A DNA stretch of 64,000 nt from Pisolithus tinctorius (taxonomy: Eukaryota; Basidiomycota; Agaricomycetes; Boletales; Pisolithaceae). This document shows positions 25,700 to 38,324 of the stretch, one piece after another. Location: NCBI GenBank assembly GCA_024663395.1, contig JANFAH010000036.1:124001-188000 (forward strand), written 5' to 3'. The notes beneath the pieces were generated by a model that did no database searches, was not told the origin of the DNA, and was given only the letters and a program-made list of their open reading frames with translations. A program made the position numbers and the translations under genes. Positions within the stretch are counted from its first letter, which is position 1. Every line of letters starts with the position of its first letter.

Positions 25700-28600
25700 A
25701 AATGTTTATACAGGCATCGACCACCCTCTATGGGTAGACTCACATTGTTGATGGGGCCCCTATCTGGGGCTTGGTTGAGAGGAACTTCAGGTTCAGGAAC
25801 GTTCGCGGGTGTATACGAATCACTGCATCATTTCCATGAGCGCACGAGTGGAGCAAAGAAGGGTACCGTACTGATTAACATTATCGGAGTGCAGCAACAC
25901 CTCGAGCTCATGAGGGTGAAGTTGAATATCGGTTTCGCCAAACATTGTTCCGCCTATGGAGGCGTACACAACAGGCTCAGGAACTACAATCTGCTAAACG
26001 AAAGTTCACACGTGCATCAACCGCTCTCCACGTAAAAACTCACGTCGTCGGGGTGGATGGCATTTGCACCTGGAGCACCTGGAGCTTGAGATGGAAACGC
26101 ACTAGCAATTGCACTAGAACTGGGCGAACTGGTGTGCCATGGCATGAGCGCACAACGAGTGGAATAACGAGGGTTGACAAACAAAGTAGCTGGGCCCTCA
26201 TAGTGTCCGGGTCCTTCGAATTCAGAAGTAGCAATGATCTTGTCAGGCATTGTCGAAGGAATTTACAGGACTCGAGTCTTCTGCACTTGGATTGGGTCGA
26301 GGACTTCATCTCTACGACACCTTGCCTTTTTAAAAGGGCTATCAGAGTGCATGTTGTTTTACAGCCATTCAGCGTGGTTCAATGGATGCAGTGTCGATTT
26401 CGGTGGGTCAAAGAGCAGCGAATTTCACTCAACAACTTTTTCACCGAATGCAAACGATCATAGATTTGCATCTTGATCCATAACACGATGTTCTCCCTCT
26501 ATTACCGTCAGAACTCAGAACCGGCCGGTCGACAAGACGCCATGGGAGAACACTGCATGATAATATGCCAATACGTCGCGGAATAGTGAATAGTCCGGAG
26601 TGCTCCCTTGATCATCATCTTCGTGGCGATCTGATCTCAAAAAATAATGCATGTTAGCCATCAACTGATCTCTTTCTTTCCCATCATCCGAAAGTTGCGG
26701 AACAGACGTACCACGTCCATAAGTGCACCTCTCTGTGATCAGCCGCAACACGAACAGCACACGCCGCCTCCAATTCATGTACGTGTTCTATCCGTGCTAG
26801 CCTCCAGTGCATTTACCGACTGATTTGAAGACTTCTAACTGACCTCGTGTCTTGGCAAGGAAGACCCGTGACCTTGGACCTATTTGTACACTGCGGAATG
26901 ATGAGATGTGATTCGACAGAGTTCTGCCCCAGAGTGTGGTCCTCGATGAATGGGGCACACATGCTATGCTCATTTCAGGGCTTCTGGAAATCAGGATGAA
27001 CAATCTTGTATACACAAGAGCTGCCAAGCTGTGACCTTCGCAATTGACCAGTACACAGAGAACGATTTGATTTTAGCTGCCCAATGCTGTTGAAACTCGC
27101 AATCCGTGAGAATCAGCTATGCGAAAATACAACCTAAGGCATCACATATCATGCTCCTAACTAATCCTGATGAACTTCTTATCCCACGAACATGGGTAGA
27201 AGTCGTCACTATGCGATTGGAAAGAATTGCAACTTTCCTGGAGTCAGATAGTGAATGTCAGAAGTTATGCGAGATAAGCGGAGAACTCACCCTGGATTGC
27301 AGATAACGACGACATCAAAATTGGAGACCTAATTTGTCTCCGTGGCGCTTTAAGCTACACGACCCAGTGTGAGTGGAGCAGCAGAACAGGTAGATGGAAG
27401 ACTTTAACGGAACAAAGCGCGAGCTCCGCGGACGCACAATGCAGTCCTGCAACGACAGGGACGTTCCGCGGAGGAACTTTACCCTATACCACGGAAGCCT
27501 TGCCAATGTATTACATAACTACATCCGTGAGTCAAGGCAGACGCGCGGAATACCCACCTGACTAGGCCCACTGGACGTCCACCGCGGCGACTCAGTTCTG
27601 CCGGTTTATAGATTATGTAAGCGAGGCCAACTTGGCGCGGAGGCCGTGACCTGTGTAACGTTCCCCCAGTCATGCAAGTTTAATGGAAAGTGTGGCTGCC
27701 TGAGTGGCGTCTTGAATGTAGAGTATCGACGCCATAGGAGTGCGCCATTAGATGGGCACAGCTAAACCGTTGCACTGGAAACAAAACTGGTATTAAACTT
27801 GGACATTCAGGCACGATGAACATGCTACACGGTTCACTGCCCACAGTGCGGACGGCGCAAACCTTGAAAGTTGCTTGCAGCCAAATCAGCAGCCCACTGT
27901 GAAACTCATAGGCCCAAATGGCGTCGGTGAGGGAAAACCCTGCGAAGATGAATTAGTGAGTCTGGGGATATGGCGACTGCGTCCAAGCGTTTCGGAATCA
28001 TGTAACGAGGTAGTATGCATAACGAGTAGCCTAGAAGTCCCCGGGAGGGAGGTCGATGTTGTGCAACTGATGGTAATGATGACGGAAGTACGTCGCTATT
28101 GTAAGCAGTTAGGCGTTGAGGGCTACGCAACGAGTATCCAAGAGAACAAATACTCCGCTTGATGGAAGAGGTGTTGCCTGATACCAGAAATGGTGGTCAA
28201 AGCAGAGCTGCGGGGAATTAGGGGCAATATCAAACATGGGCACCTGCAGTCTTGGCACCCTGGGCACTCAGAAACAGCCGAGTAGACTCATCCAGTCACA
28301 TCGCGTAAGGTGAGCGGAAGTGAAGACATCCGAGTATGTAGTATAAAGACGTCAAAAATGTAAAACATGTAAATGAAATTAATTGAGTTGAAGGGTGACA
28401 TACCGTCTCTGGATAGCAATCACCTCTCATTTACTGAACAACACACTTTGGAGCAACGAGTGTTGCAAGGTACCGGGCGTCATCCTCGACAAAAGGCCAG
28501 TTGATAGGTCTATCATCTTGAGAGGATCTCTTGATGATGACTAGAAGAGGGACAAACTCAACCTTCAGTACCCATTAGAAGAAGATAAACGAGGCATTCA

Positions 28601-28950
28601 AACGTTCATAGTGCGGGGCTTTTTCTTCGGAGCGCGACTAAAATGATGCATACCTCGTGCATCGTTTCGAACGATAGCGAAAAGTGCACAGCAGGTTGCA
28701 GCGCCATATCCTTGAGGACAAGGACGTTGGCAGGACAGGAAAGAGGCGCAGTAGTATTGACTCCGAGATGAATTGGCACAGAACTGACTAAGTTGGTAAA
28801 AAGAGAAGCAAAACAGATGATGATGCACAGCAGGATGCCCCAAAGCTCGTTGTGTTCGCATGATGTGATGATGATGCGCTGTCGGCAGGATTCACGGGGA
28901 CGAGTTCCAGACATAATGATAGGCTAGTTGGCGACTCAAAGAAACGAGTG
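25700..28950. repeat. Mosaic repeat family, copy F
   Basis: This stretch is colinear with 51830-55330. Examples: catgcaagtttaatgga (27.67 / 54.24 kb), gagcacctgca..cttggcacc (28.24 / 54.72 kb), ctatcatcttg (28.51 / 54.99 kb) and ccatatccttgagga (28.71 / 55.20 kb). A minus-strand frame at 28606-28914 contains a hydrophobic run (ILLCIIICFASLFTNLVSS) followed by PIHLGVNTTAPLSCP, matched by PIHLGDNNTA in the other copy, so a membrane protein may once have been encoded. No intact gene is visible. Confidence 0.5.
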
Positions 28951-29560
28951 TGACAACTGATAAGATCAATAAGCGCTGAAGCCAGCCACTGAGCCAACGC
29001 CGCTGATTGCTCATCATTTTTTGACTTCCAAGCACTGTCTACAATAGCCTACTTTCCTTCCCTAGGATATAGCAGCCTCTGAGGTTACACGGCTTAGATG
29101 GCTAAATTGGCCCAAGTACGAACCATACAGATTGTCGTTGCAATGCGTGCCGCCCATACTGTGCCCATGTACGTTAACACACATGGCGTCATTGACTACC
29201 ACTGCCATCACCAAAATTGTCAAACTCCGCTATTGCCCGATAAGGAATATATTTTCGAGTGGCTGTGCCGCTGACGCGCCGCGAGTCGGTCTCGTGATAC
29301 CGTGCACCCCCGCGCGTCCTGTCGATTGCTGAGGCAACGACATAGCATTTATCGATCTACATCAACATCCAGCGCGCGCTGGTTACTATATATTGCGTCT
29401 ACCACACATGCCTGTACATATCGATGAATATATATATCACCACAAGTTCATTGTTCCGGGCCTTGCCAATCACTTCATTAGAACGCACTCCTACGACATG
29501 CTCGGTAGTAAAACATAGTTACACTTTACAGTAATCCGTACTGAGAGGGAAATTGAAAAT
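28951..29560. other. AT-rich spacer between repeat copy and transposon genes
   Basis: Nothing coding is supported. The stretch holds an AT-rich run (gaatatatatatcac near 29.42 kb) and a small palindrome cagcgcgcgctgg near 29.37 kb. One end of the transposon to the right should lie in or near this stretch, but I could not match terminal inverted repeats with the far side. Confidence 0.35.
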
Positions 29561-30221
29561 CTAAGAGGAGCTCCGGCGACGTTTAAGCTTCTTGCGCGCC
29601 ATAGCAAGCTCATTGACAACGACGGGAGGTACAAGGGGAGTGACAAAATATTCAGAGGGTGAGCGCTGCTTGAATACCTGGCAGGGAGTGGCAGAGCATG
29701 GGCTGTGAGCAGACATCAGTAGAGAAACCACAAAGAATACCCTATGGCGCACCTAAACTTTACATTCTCCACGTCTTGTAATGTAGGCTCACACTTTACT
29801 GTGAGTGTAGTATCGTCGTTGGCTTGGGTGAGGGAGGGATCACTGGCTTGTGTGGCCTGCTCCTTTGTCTCCCTGCTGTCTGTTTGTATAGCAACATCAT
29901 GACAAGGCTTCCTGGGATAGGGGAACAATTAGAATAAACATTTAAATGTAAAAGGATAGCTTGTGTTACCTACTGCAGACGTCTTTCAGACGAAACACGA
30001 CTCATTTCCTGCCAGGGGTGGTGATGTTGACATTGAAGTAATGCGTGTTCCAGGATGAAAGGGCGCCATTGATTTCAAGGTAGACGACATCTTGAAGCAT
30101 GTTGACGGTCGTTGCCCTGATTTCGCCTGCCATTATTACCCTGTTGTAGTAAGGCCCCGTGTCGGAAGCAAAACGGCCACTGCCACTCGGAAGCAGATCG
30201 GCAAATTCCGGTAATGCAAAT
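29561..30221 (-). CDS. Unidentified exons downstream of the transposase
   Basis: Three coding-like blocks follow the transposase on the same strand. Block 1 (about 30221-30002) reads PEFADLLPSGSGRFASDTGP and ...WNTHYFNVNITTPGRK to TGA. Block 2 (about 29910-29760) has AIQTDSRETKEQATQASDPS. Block 3 (about 29680-29561) reads VFKQRSPSEYF and ends KKLKRRRSSS-stop. Blocks 2 and 3 join well by gtttagg...ctgccag. The join from 1 to 2 is unclear. They may form a small separate gene, or a C-terminal extension of the transposase through a very short intron near 30.37 kb. No family was recognised; the basic tail suggests a nuclear or DNA-binding role. Confidence 0.35.
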
Positions 30222-30361
30222 TACAAAGGTAACTATAATTGCATCTGTTGAGAAATGACGTCGAATATATGATGATTTAACGTGAATATATGTGTACACA
30301 TTCAAGCTGAGAGGCATCTAAGAAGACGAAATCATTGACTTTGAATGAAAATGACGAGTGA

Positions 30362-33300
30362 CTAAAGCATCCCATATCCCTCCTGGGCATACAAGTTCTC
30401 GTTATCATCGAGGCCTGCCACCATTTCACCGTCACTATCGTCCGATTTGTCGTCGTCAGGCTCGCTGGAGCTTCCCTCATCCTCATCCAGGTCTGTATCA
30501 TCATCTTCCTCTTCTCCACTCATCTCGTTGTCCTCCTCGGCTCCTTGCGCTGTATCAGCTTCTTCGCGCGTGCCACTGACCTCCTCACCAGCGGTTTGAC
30601 AGTCCGATTGTAAGAAGGAATCCCACTCCCTGGATACCTTATGCCCGATGCCGCCGCCTCGAAACCGCATGAACATATCTCGATCAACAAACCTATCTGA
30701 GCTTTAAGTACACATCCATGCTGATTTATTTCCTCACTTACATGTTAACATCAAAATATCGCCAGTCCTCATGGAGGTCCTCATCAGGCCGCACGAACGA
30801 TGGTCCTAAATATTCAGATGTCCGTCCGAGCGAGAAAGCTGGAATCAGATGGACGCCACGAATGACTACATCTGGGTCCAAAAACCCAAACGCATCCGGG
30901 TCATCGTCAGAAATGAATCCTACCTGATACAGTCGGCGTGCAGCAAACCCTGATCCTCCTGGTCTGCCATTATCGCGGCTGAACCACCGCACAAAGAGCA
31001 CGTTCATCCGCTTTATCCCATCAGATGAGGCATTGTTGTCATAGTACCGTACATTGACATGGAAAATTTTAATGACGCGTGCGTACCAATATGGGTGACG
31101 ACAATCATCTGTCTCATGTGACAAGAGCATGATGTCAGCACGAGTACGTGGATTAATGGTGTCTTGTTCTCGGCGGAGGTCGTAGGTCGTATAGTTGACA
31201 CGCAACGTCTGATGCTCGTACATCATATTATGTGAGATGATAAGATTGTCGCGGTCGGCGTCGGAAAAGCTTGGTGGGTCACCAGTGTAGTCCACTCCAA
31301 GAATGCGTTCAAGGAGATGGTCTTTGAGGCAGTCAACAAAGTCCTGCGAAGAGTTAGTTGGTCGCACGCAGCCATGCACACCAGATGACATACCTCAGTG
31401 GCTCTGTCACCTGCCAATGAACTCAGCCAACCAGGGATGTCCACAGGAATTCGCGATGACGCTGCAATGTGATAATGTTGAGAAGGTGAAGACCTCTCAC
31501 GTTTCTGCCTTGGGCGGTTTTCACCACCACTTTCACTTCCTTCAGTGTCGTCGCATGCCAATTTATCAAGAGACTTGACTATTCGGTCAATAACTCGTTC
31601 TCGAGCCTCGTGTTTGCTCATGGATGCCATTGTTGTAGCATGGTTCTTCGAAGTTTGTGGGTACCGCCGCTTCAACTGCCTGTGTTCAAATTCGCCCTAT
31701 GAAATTCATCTGTAAGTGTTTTACAATTGTGCGAAAACAATCCTACTGGTTGCGTTGTATAATTATCTGTTGTACCACGTTGTCGGATCGTGTTTGGATA
31801 GTCACCTAGGGCGTGGAACTTGTACGTTTGCAGATTGAGGGATTTGCGTTTGGGTCCAGATGACCCAGCTGAGCTCGATGTACCGGTCTTTACTGCCATT
31901 GCTGCAGTACGGCGGCCGCGGACAGCTGTCTCTTGTGGTAGTTCACGTGTGTCGTAGTACTCACACGTCGTCTTCATGAAAGTACGGACCGTCTGACCTA
32001 GAGAGACCATTGCAGAGTCAAACAAGTCTAGTGTGTCGGATGTATGGAGCCGAAGTTTTGCATATGCATGCCAAGTAGCAAGGTCAAATAGTAGGTTGAG
32101 TATGCGACTGTTGTGAGGCTCCGGCAGCAAATTTTCGAAGGGAGGCATAGCGCACTAATCCAGGCAAAGTCAAATAGGTAGACAATGTTTGTCTCTGGCT
32201 CGCACGAACCTGTAATAAGTCCTCAAAGTCTCGTGCTGCGAGTCTCTTCATGGCTGACACATTGCAGGCAAACTTCCGAATCGTTCCGCGACCAAAAGTA
32301 GGGATGTTTCGAAATCTGGTGAATGTATTTAGTAACGAACATGCAAGTGGAGATTGGGATTGGTCGAATCATTATGAGACAAGTACTTACCTTTTATTGA
32401 GTTCTTGTATACCATCACCTCCTGCTGCAAAGAGAATACGTAGTAGGTGTGTGAAAATTGCCTTCCATACACCAAGCTCGAATTCATGGAGCTGGTCCAC
32501 GACCAGAAGGAGGAAAAAGTTAACCATGAATTGTAGCAGGCGTTCAGAGAACGCATTCTTAAATAGATTCCATTCAGCAGTCTTCTATATGTAGTTTACA
32601 CTGAACACTGACCGTCGTCGGAACATAGGAGTGCTCGTCCAGTTGATATCCCACTCGCTTTCCATTGACGGCTGCACCTTTCTGGAATATGAGCTTGCGT
32701 GCCCGACTGATGTGCCCCTGCCGTTCAATACTGTCCATCCGAACATGCCTGACACGGTGTCGCATATCGCATGCCATGCCCATCTTTGAAAATGACTTTT
32801 TCGCTACAAGACATCGCGGACAGGCACATTTACCGAGAAATTTGATTCCCGCCACCAAGACCCTTAGGACAGCATTAGTATGGCACCCCAGCGACCAACA
32901 GCAAACTGACTTTTCTGGGTAATCGGCTGAATAAGAGAAAAAGCGGGGATATATCCGCCGTGTGATCCCATCAGCACACCGTATGACTATACCACTTTGG
33001 TAAGCATCCATGAACCGTGTGTCGAGGATTAAGTCCCAAATGGCGTGGAATAAATCACGCTTGCAATGAGTGAGAATCTCCCTGGAGGACGCTTGACTGT
33101 AATGTCCCCTATAGATATCTTGAAAGTTGTCCGGAAGCTGTGAGGGATAAGCACAAATGCGACGTACCAGCTACAGGAGCTACCATACCTTCGGAATGTA
33201 AGCGACATGGTGACATGCCATGGCTGTCGGCTTCCCTCTTAGGTACTTCGACTGGTTCCCAAAATACATATAAAACGGCCACATTGACGCGTCTCCGAAG

Positions 33301-34579
33301 TTGGTAAGGTGTGTTGAGTCTGACCAAAGCATCAGGCATGCGACAACACGTTCTAGGTCTCCGTCCAGTTCACAAGGCAGTTTATTGACGTCTTCGTGTG
33401 CATGAAGCATTTCCGGTGAGGAGTAGGCTTCTGAAAGTATGTCAATTACACGATCATCACTAACCTGCCAGCACTGTCTGAATGGCGTGGTGTGGAATGT
33501 CTTGAACTGTTCGCTTTGAAAGGCGCTTGTGATGATGTCAATGAGGTCCCGATGCCAGACTCCATCGATAATCATTTCGGGGGCAGCCGACTCAGATGGC
33601 CACTTCGACTTTTCATTTGGTAGGCGAACTGTGACAGCAGATCGACGCCATCCATATTCTTCCTTAAATGGGTTGTTCGTGCCAAGGAACTTATCAAGTA
33701 GTTTGGCCTCACGCGAGTGGTGGAAACTGGTGAGCTCCCTTGGATTGCAGAGGGGGTGAGCCAGGAACTGGGCCAACCGGTCGAGTTCTGCAGCGGACTT
33801 CTGGTTAGTTCCCGAATACTGCCAAGCCATCAAAATACCGCATGTGAGGTTGGTGAAAGGAGCAAATGTGGCCGCATGTGTGCAGCCACCTTCAAAACCT
33901 GGAACTCCCATAGACGCTGGGTCAGTGGTGCAAGTAGGTGGAAATGGGCCGTCCAGGCCTGGAGCATCGCAAACACTCCCAAGTGACTCATCAGGTATAT
34001 GAGTTGGCCGGTTGGCATAGACACGGTATAGTCCAAATGTGTCTGGGTCAGTTGTGAACGGCTCGAGACGCGGTGTAGCAGGTGTATCGGACCGGGTGGA
34101 CTCGGGCAAAGACGGAACTGGTGAGTCAGGCCTCAAAGAACGTAGCTGAGCGGCTGAGAGAGGCATGTGCGCGAGGTGGGTTGAACTTCCAGGAAGGAAG
34201 TCAACGAAGCGAGCGGGCATGCGAATATGCCGACCAGACCGATGGGACAGAACCGGCTCTGGTTGGTCCGCCCCCGGGGCAACCTCCATCGTAAACTGCG
34301 CATATGACAGTTGTCATAGTTGCAGATATATGGACAATAACTTACATCGATATTAGTAGCTAGCGCATCATAGTCATCCGAGTCTCCCGCTGGTATGTCG
34401 TCGGGGGGAGCCAGTAAGCAGGGTTCAGCATCAGCTTGACGAGTTCTTTTCGGACGTCTTGTGCGTTCAAGATGGAATATTTGGTGCGATACCTCACGGA
34501 ACTCGGGACACTGGGGTGTGTGTGCCGAGAGCTGCTTCTGAGTCTTGAAGAAAGCGTCACATCCAAAGCAGCTATACAT
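30362..34579 (-). CDS. Plavaka-type (CACTA-related) transposase
   Basis: The ATG at 34579 starts a C2H2-like finger (MYSCFGCDAFFKTQKQLSAH). Exon 2 (34295-33189) holds the family core (LTCGILMAWQYSG, YGWRRSAVTVRLP, CLMLWSDSTHLTNFGDASMWPFYMYFGN). Exon 3 has DYPEKSVCCWSLG and CACPRCLVAKKSFSKMG, exon 4 VDQLHEFELGVWKAIF, and a later exon PGEFEHRQLKRRY, formed by removing a 50-bp intron gtagga...catag near 31.7 kb. The end is FVDRDMFMRFRGGG plus a very acidic Glu/Asp tail. Nine exons splice without a stop or frameshift, giving roughly 1,250 residues, so it looks intact. The family assignment rests on these motifs, which match Plavaka-type proteins common in mushroom genomes. It is head-to-head with the gene at 34880. 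Confidence 0.85.
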
Positions 34580-34879
34580 CAGAATTTTCAGAAGGAGGGA
34601 GTTGGATTTCGGGCAACTTGAACGGATTAAAATGAATGCCAGAGACATTGGCAAATAGTTATATTTCTAGTACAAATTACTGTGAACCGCCGTCAGTCGA
34701 CTTAGATGGGTGACATGAACAAAAACGTACCAAGTTTGAACTACTCGAGGAGCATTCAATGATGCATCCCAGAAACTTCAAAAGAACGAGTTGACGGTGA
34801 CATTAGTCATGAAGATCAGTGTACGAAGGGGACCAAGTGAGTTCGGCATTTGCCGACTTGCTCCTTCTGTCCTACCTCA
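34580..34879. promoter_or_regulatory. Bidirectional promoter region of the transposon
   Basis: Exactly 300 bp separate the start of the minus-strand transposase and the plus-strand DUF6698-like gene. The region is short enough to serve both. I saw no clear TATA box in either direction. Confidence 0.45.
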
Positions 34880-37102
34880 ATGTCTATGCGACGTCCGCGC
34901 AAGCCTGACCCTACTTCTGATAGTTCTGAATCTGACAGCGATCAATCTGATAGTGCTCAAACATCCTCAAGACACCACCATAATGGGAAGATTAATAAGT
35001 CAAAGTAAGTTCCAACCCTGATGATGCAGTGCTCTCCAGCTGATGTGACTGTGGATAGGACAAAGTCGAAGAAATTGCGGGATTGCGCTGTTTCTACCCC
35101 GCGAGATCAGTGTCTCCATGCAGCAAGATGGATTCCCCGTGCGTTTGATATGTACTGTAACCTGAACGAAGTCATTCAAGTCTCCCGTGCCCTCGAAGCA
35201 GACGATACAGCGAGCGGTACCGATGACCCCGATGATGAAAGTGCTAGAAAGGCCCGCAATAAGATCCTTAGAAAAGCGTAAGTACAACATTTAACAGCAT
35301 ATATGCGATGTTCTTATGATCACAGCAACCCTGAGAAACGCAAACGATACAAGCGCATATATGACTACCTGAAGGAGCAGGCGCCGTACTTCATGGATCT
35401 CATTAAGAAGAAGAAGAGTGGCAAAACCGCGCTTCTCATGCGTGAGGTAAGTCAACGGTTACTCGAGTCTAGTGCATCACGCGGCTAACAAGTGACTTTC
35501 TTTCAGATGCAACAAGTGATCAGCCGGATGCGATCTGACGACGCCAGTCATCTCAAGCCTATGATTGCAGCTTATGCAGCTCCCCATCTGGACAAGAAAC
35601 TCGTCGATCCACCTGTCAACGCGAAGGGTTCAAAAGACAGGCTTGGGTTCAACCACGCAGAGCTCACTCGGCTCCTCTGTCCGGTGAGGAGCCTGCAGGC
35701 TTTGCTAGCAGATGCGACTGGGTATGTACCATTCCACTTGACGTTATCAATCAGCTGATTCGCTGTTCCATAGCGTGAGGAAGCAGCTTCAGAACGGTAG
35801 CATCCTTGTTACCGCCCAAAAGTGGCCGGCATTTCTTTACTCCGGCGACATCCCAGGTAAGGACTATAATCCTGAGAAGAGCGATGAAGGATTCCTCCGC
35901 GGATATTTCGTTGAACGAGTAAGTGTATACTACTGCGTGTGTATCAACTACTAATTTAAGAATCAGGTCCTCAAACACATCTTTACTTCGCCGTCTTCTG
36001 CTTTGCCTGGTAGCAAAGTGCACAACACACGTGCCAGCAACGCGAAGATCCACCACATGACCCATGTAGAAGCTTACCACATCGCATATGCCGCAGTACA
36101 TGTAAGTGATATGACGTTAGAATGATATGCGCTACCCTCTTCCACAGGCACGTTTCAGCATCTGCTCGCAAGACAAATTCGTCGAATTCGATGGGCAATT
36201 CTCTTTCTCCGAGTTTTATTATCGAATTATTGACTTTATCATCAACAACGAAGACGAGGCTTGGGTTGAAGACCTGTTCTCTCATTACAACAAGTACGTA
36301 AGGGGCTCTTGTGGAGTGCATACTGACACAAAGGTATAGAGTATTGTTTAACGATGCTCGTGGCACCGCAGGTGATGATGTCAATATCGATGACGACAAT
36401 GACGACCTTGCCATCATGAGGCGACAAATTGCTGCACGTCTTGCCAGTTCGTCTGGCCCGTCTTCTGGGACTCGCCCTTCCGAAAATCGTTCGCCTACTC
36501 AGGTGTCCTTCCCAAATACCCCACAGCCCCCGGCTTCAGAACGTCACACAAATGGCCGCAGGCTGTCGCCAGGAAGTCCCCCGTCTCCCGTCCAGTCACC
36601 CGAAAATACAGGTTCGTCATTTAGTCAGCTGTCCTCCTTTCGCTCACCAAAATCCGCTTCAGAAAATAACACAAATGGCCGCAGGGCGTCGCCAGGAAGT
36701 CCTCCGTCTCCAGTCCAGTCTCCCGAAAATATAGGTTCGTCATTTAGTCGGCTGTCCTTAGTGCGCTCACCACAGCCTTCTGCTTCAGAACCGGAACGCC
36801 ATGCCCGAAGGCAATCACGAGCAAATCTGGATCCTTCACCTGCGAAGCAGGTGAACAATCTCACTGATCGGATGCCGCAACTCAAACGCAAGCGCAGCGT
36901 AACATTTTCCACTGGCGAACAGAGCAGTCCATTAATGGACTGTGATTCGTGGCGGGGTAGGAAGGCCGCTGCGAGTAAGCCTTCTAAGACGACAAAGGAG
37001 GGACGTGGCGGACGCTCCAAGAAGACTAAGGATCAGAGTAAGGTGCCAACCAAGGAAACGATGACAAGGAGATCAAGCTTGCGGGCTTCCAAGAAAAAGT
37101 AA
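34880..37102 (+). CDS. DUF6698-like protein paired with the transposase
   Basis: The ATG at 34880 opens a Ser/Asp-rich N-terminus (SDSSESDSDQSDSAQTSS). Eight exons join cleanly: introns 35005-35058, 35278-35325, 35447-35506, 35722-35773, 35919-35966, 36102-36147 and 36294-36339, most with gtaagt donors. The middle part (SILVTAQKWPAFLYSGD, EGFLRGYFVERVLKHIFTSP, THVEAYHIAYAAVHARFSIC, FSFSEFYYRIIDFI) resembles the DUF6698 proteins abundant in agaricomycetes; I rely on memory of that family. The C-terminus is disordered, contains two near-identical 40-residue Ser/Pro repeats (GRRLSPGSPPSPVQSPE) and ends very basic (RRSSLRASKKK), suggesting nuclear location. Activity is unknown. Its position suggests a role beside the transposase. 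Confidence 0.75.
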
Positions 37103-38212
37103 CTCGTGCGTGCCTAATCTCGTTAAGTTCTGTCGTTCGGTGGTTACCTATTTGAGGCAGCCGCTATCGCGTGTTTTATTCATCCACTCGTCGCTGTCTC
37201 GTTCTGCTCTCTCACTCGCGCACTTCCCGGCCGTTTTACTCTCCAAGTCCCACACTGGCTTTGTATATTAGTATTCCGTGGATTTCTCAAGATGGAACCG
37301 TCGATCGCCAACTAGCGATGTATACATTCAGATAGCTACAGGTATTGGCATCGTGTGTGGTATGATGGTGTTGCAATGCGATGATCACGATATATGTTGT
37401 TGTCGTCTGCTATATCATGGAGAGTGAACAGCGATAACGAGCGTGTCAATGAAAACTGACATCGAAACTCTATTCGACGACAGCGTCGACAGGCATTCCT
37501 CTGTAAAAGAGCGTTTTCGTAGATATTACTACATGACTGCTCTTTATCTACAGCGTCGTTGGTGTCTACATTGAATATATTTGCATATATTTGTATCTCG
37601 TTTTTCTGCAATTTTGGTGATGGCTAGGGTCTATGTGGTGTCCCTGCAGGCACTATAAGTTCACAACATTGCGATCACCGCAGGCAAAAGCAATGACAGC
37701 ATTAAGTAGGGAGATTATTGGGATCTGTAGTTGCATAAGTTCTGCAATAGCACGTTTCACGATGCCCAGAACCAGACTACCTGCTACTAGAGGGAGCATG
37801 CTGGCCCAGACAAGGCAAGAACGCTGGTACACAGAGGGGATACACCTAGGAGGTATGCAAATGTTAGACACCAGCAATAGCTTCGCGAATCACAAATTTT
37901 GATCGTTGGTTTTCATGTGGCCACGGGTTAAGGGCCCCAAGGCGTCGGCTATGTCACACACGGCCTGAACAAGGCGAGATTGACAACACAATCTTGCTCG
38001 GATGGCATGGCATCAAAACCGGTTTGGTGTGGTCCGCAGCAAGGGTTGAGTCACAGGTTGCTGCTCAAAGCATGCAGACCAAAACCATGGTGTTTAAATA
38101 TCATACCTGTACCGTAGGTTCAAAGATCGTCGCATGCCTTTTCTTTTGGGCGTGTGCAATAAGCTTGATGACCACCCAAGAACATATGACCAAACTCATT
38201 GGCATCACATGA
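37103..38212. other. Spacer with a hydrophobic ORF fragment
   Basis: No gene is supported. The first 500 bp are the 3' flank of the preceding gene. On the minus strand, 37653-37877 encodes a hydrophobic fragment (LVWASMLPLVAGSLVLGIVK, then a second apolar run) that could be one exon of a membrane protein, but I found no partner exons. The sequence at 37628-37666 resembles the last bases of the window. Confidence 0.35.
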
Positions 38213-38324
38213 TTCAGTCACTTGTAAGCCTAAAAGTGGGTCATCCGACGTGTACATTTTGTCCTGAAACTGGGACTAACCGACATCGGCCGGTGGTCCC
38301 TAGGGGTGGGTAGGCCAGACTGTG
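38213..38324 (+). repeat. Left terminal inverted repeat, unique part
   Basis: About 110 bp match, in inverted orientation and with scattered substitutions, the sequence at 51561-51668. The outermost shared bases are TTCAGTCAC. The array of 45-bp units begins directly after it. Confidence 0.65.

Noticed and set aside
31672..31740. Apparent frameshift in the transposase before EHRQLKRRY
   Set aside because: A 50-bp intron (gtagga...catag) gives TTQP-GEFEHRQ in frame, the form expected for the family.
29340..37670. Terminal inverted repeats of the Plavaka-type element
   Set aside because: I compared both flanks for CACTA-like or other inverted ends and found no pair convincing enough to report.
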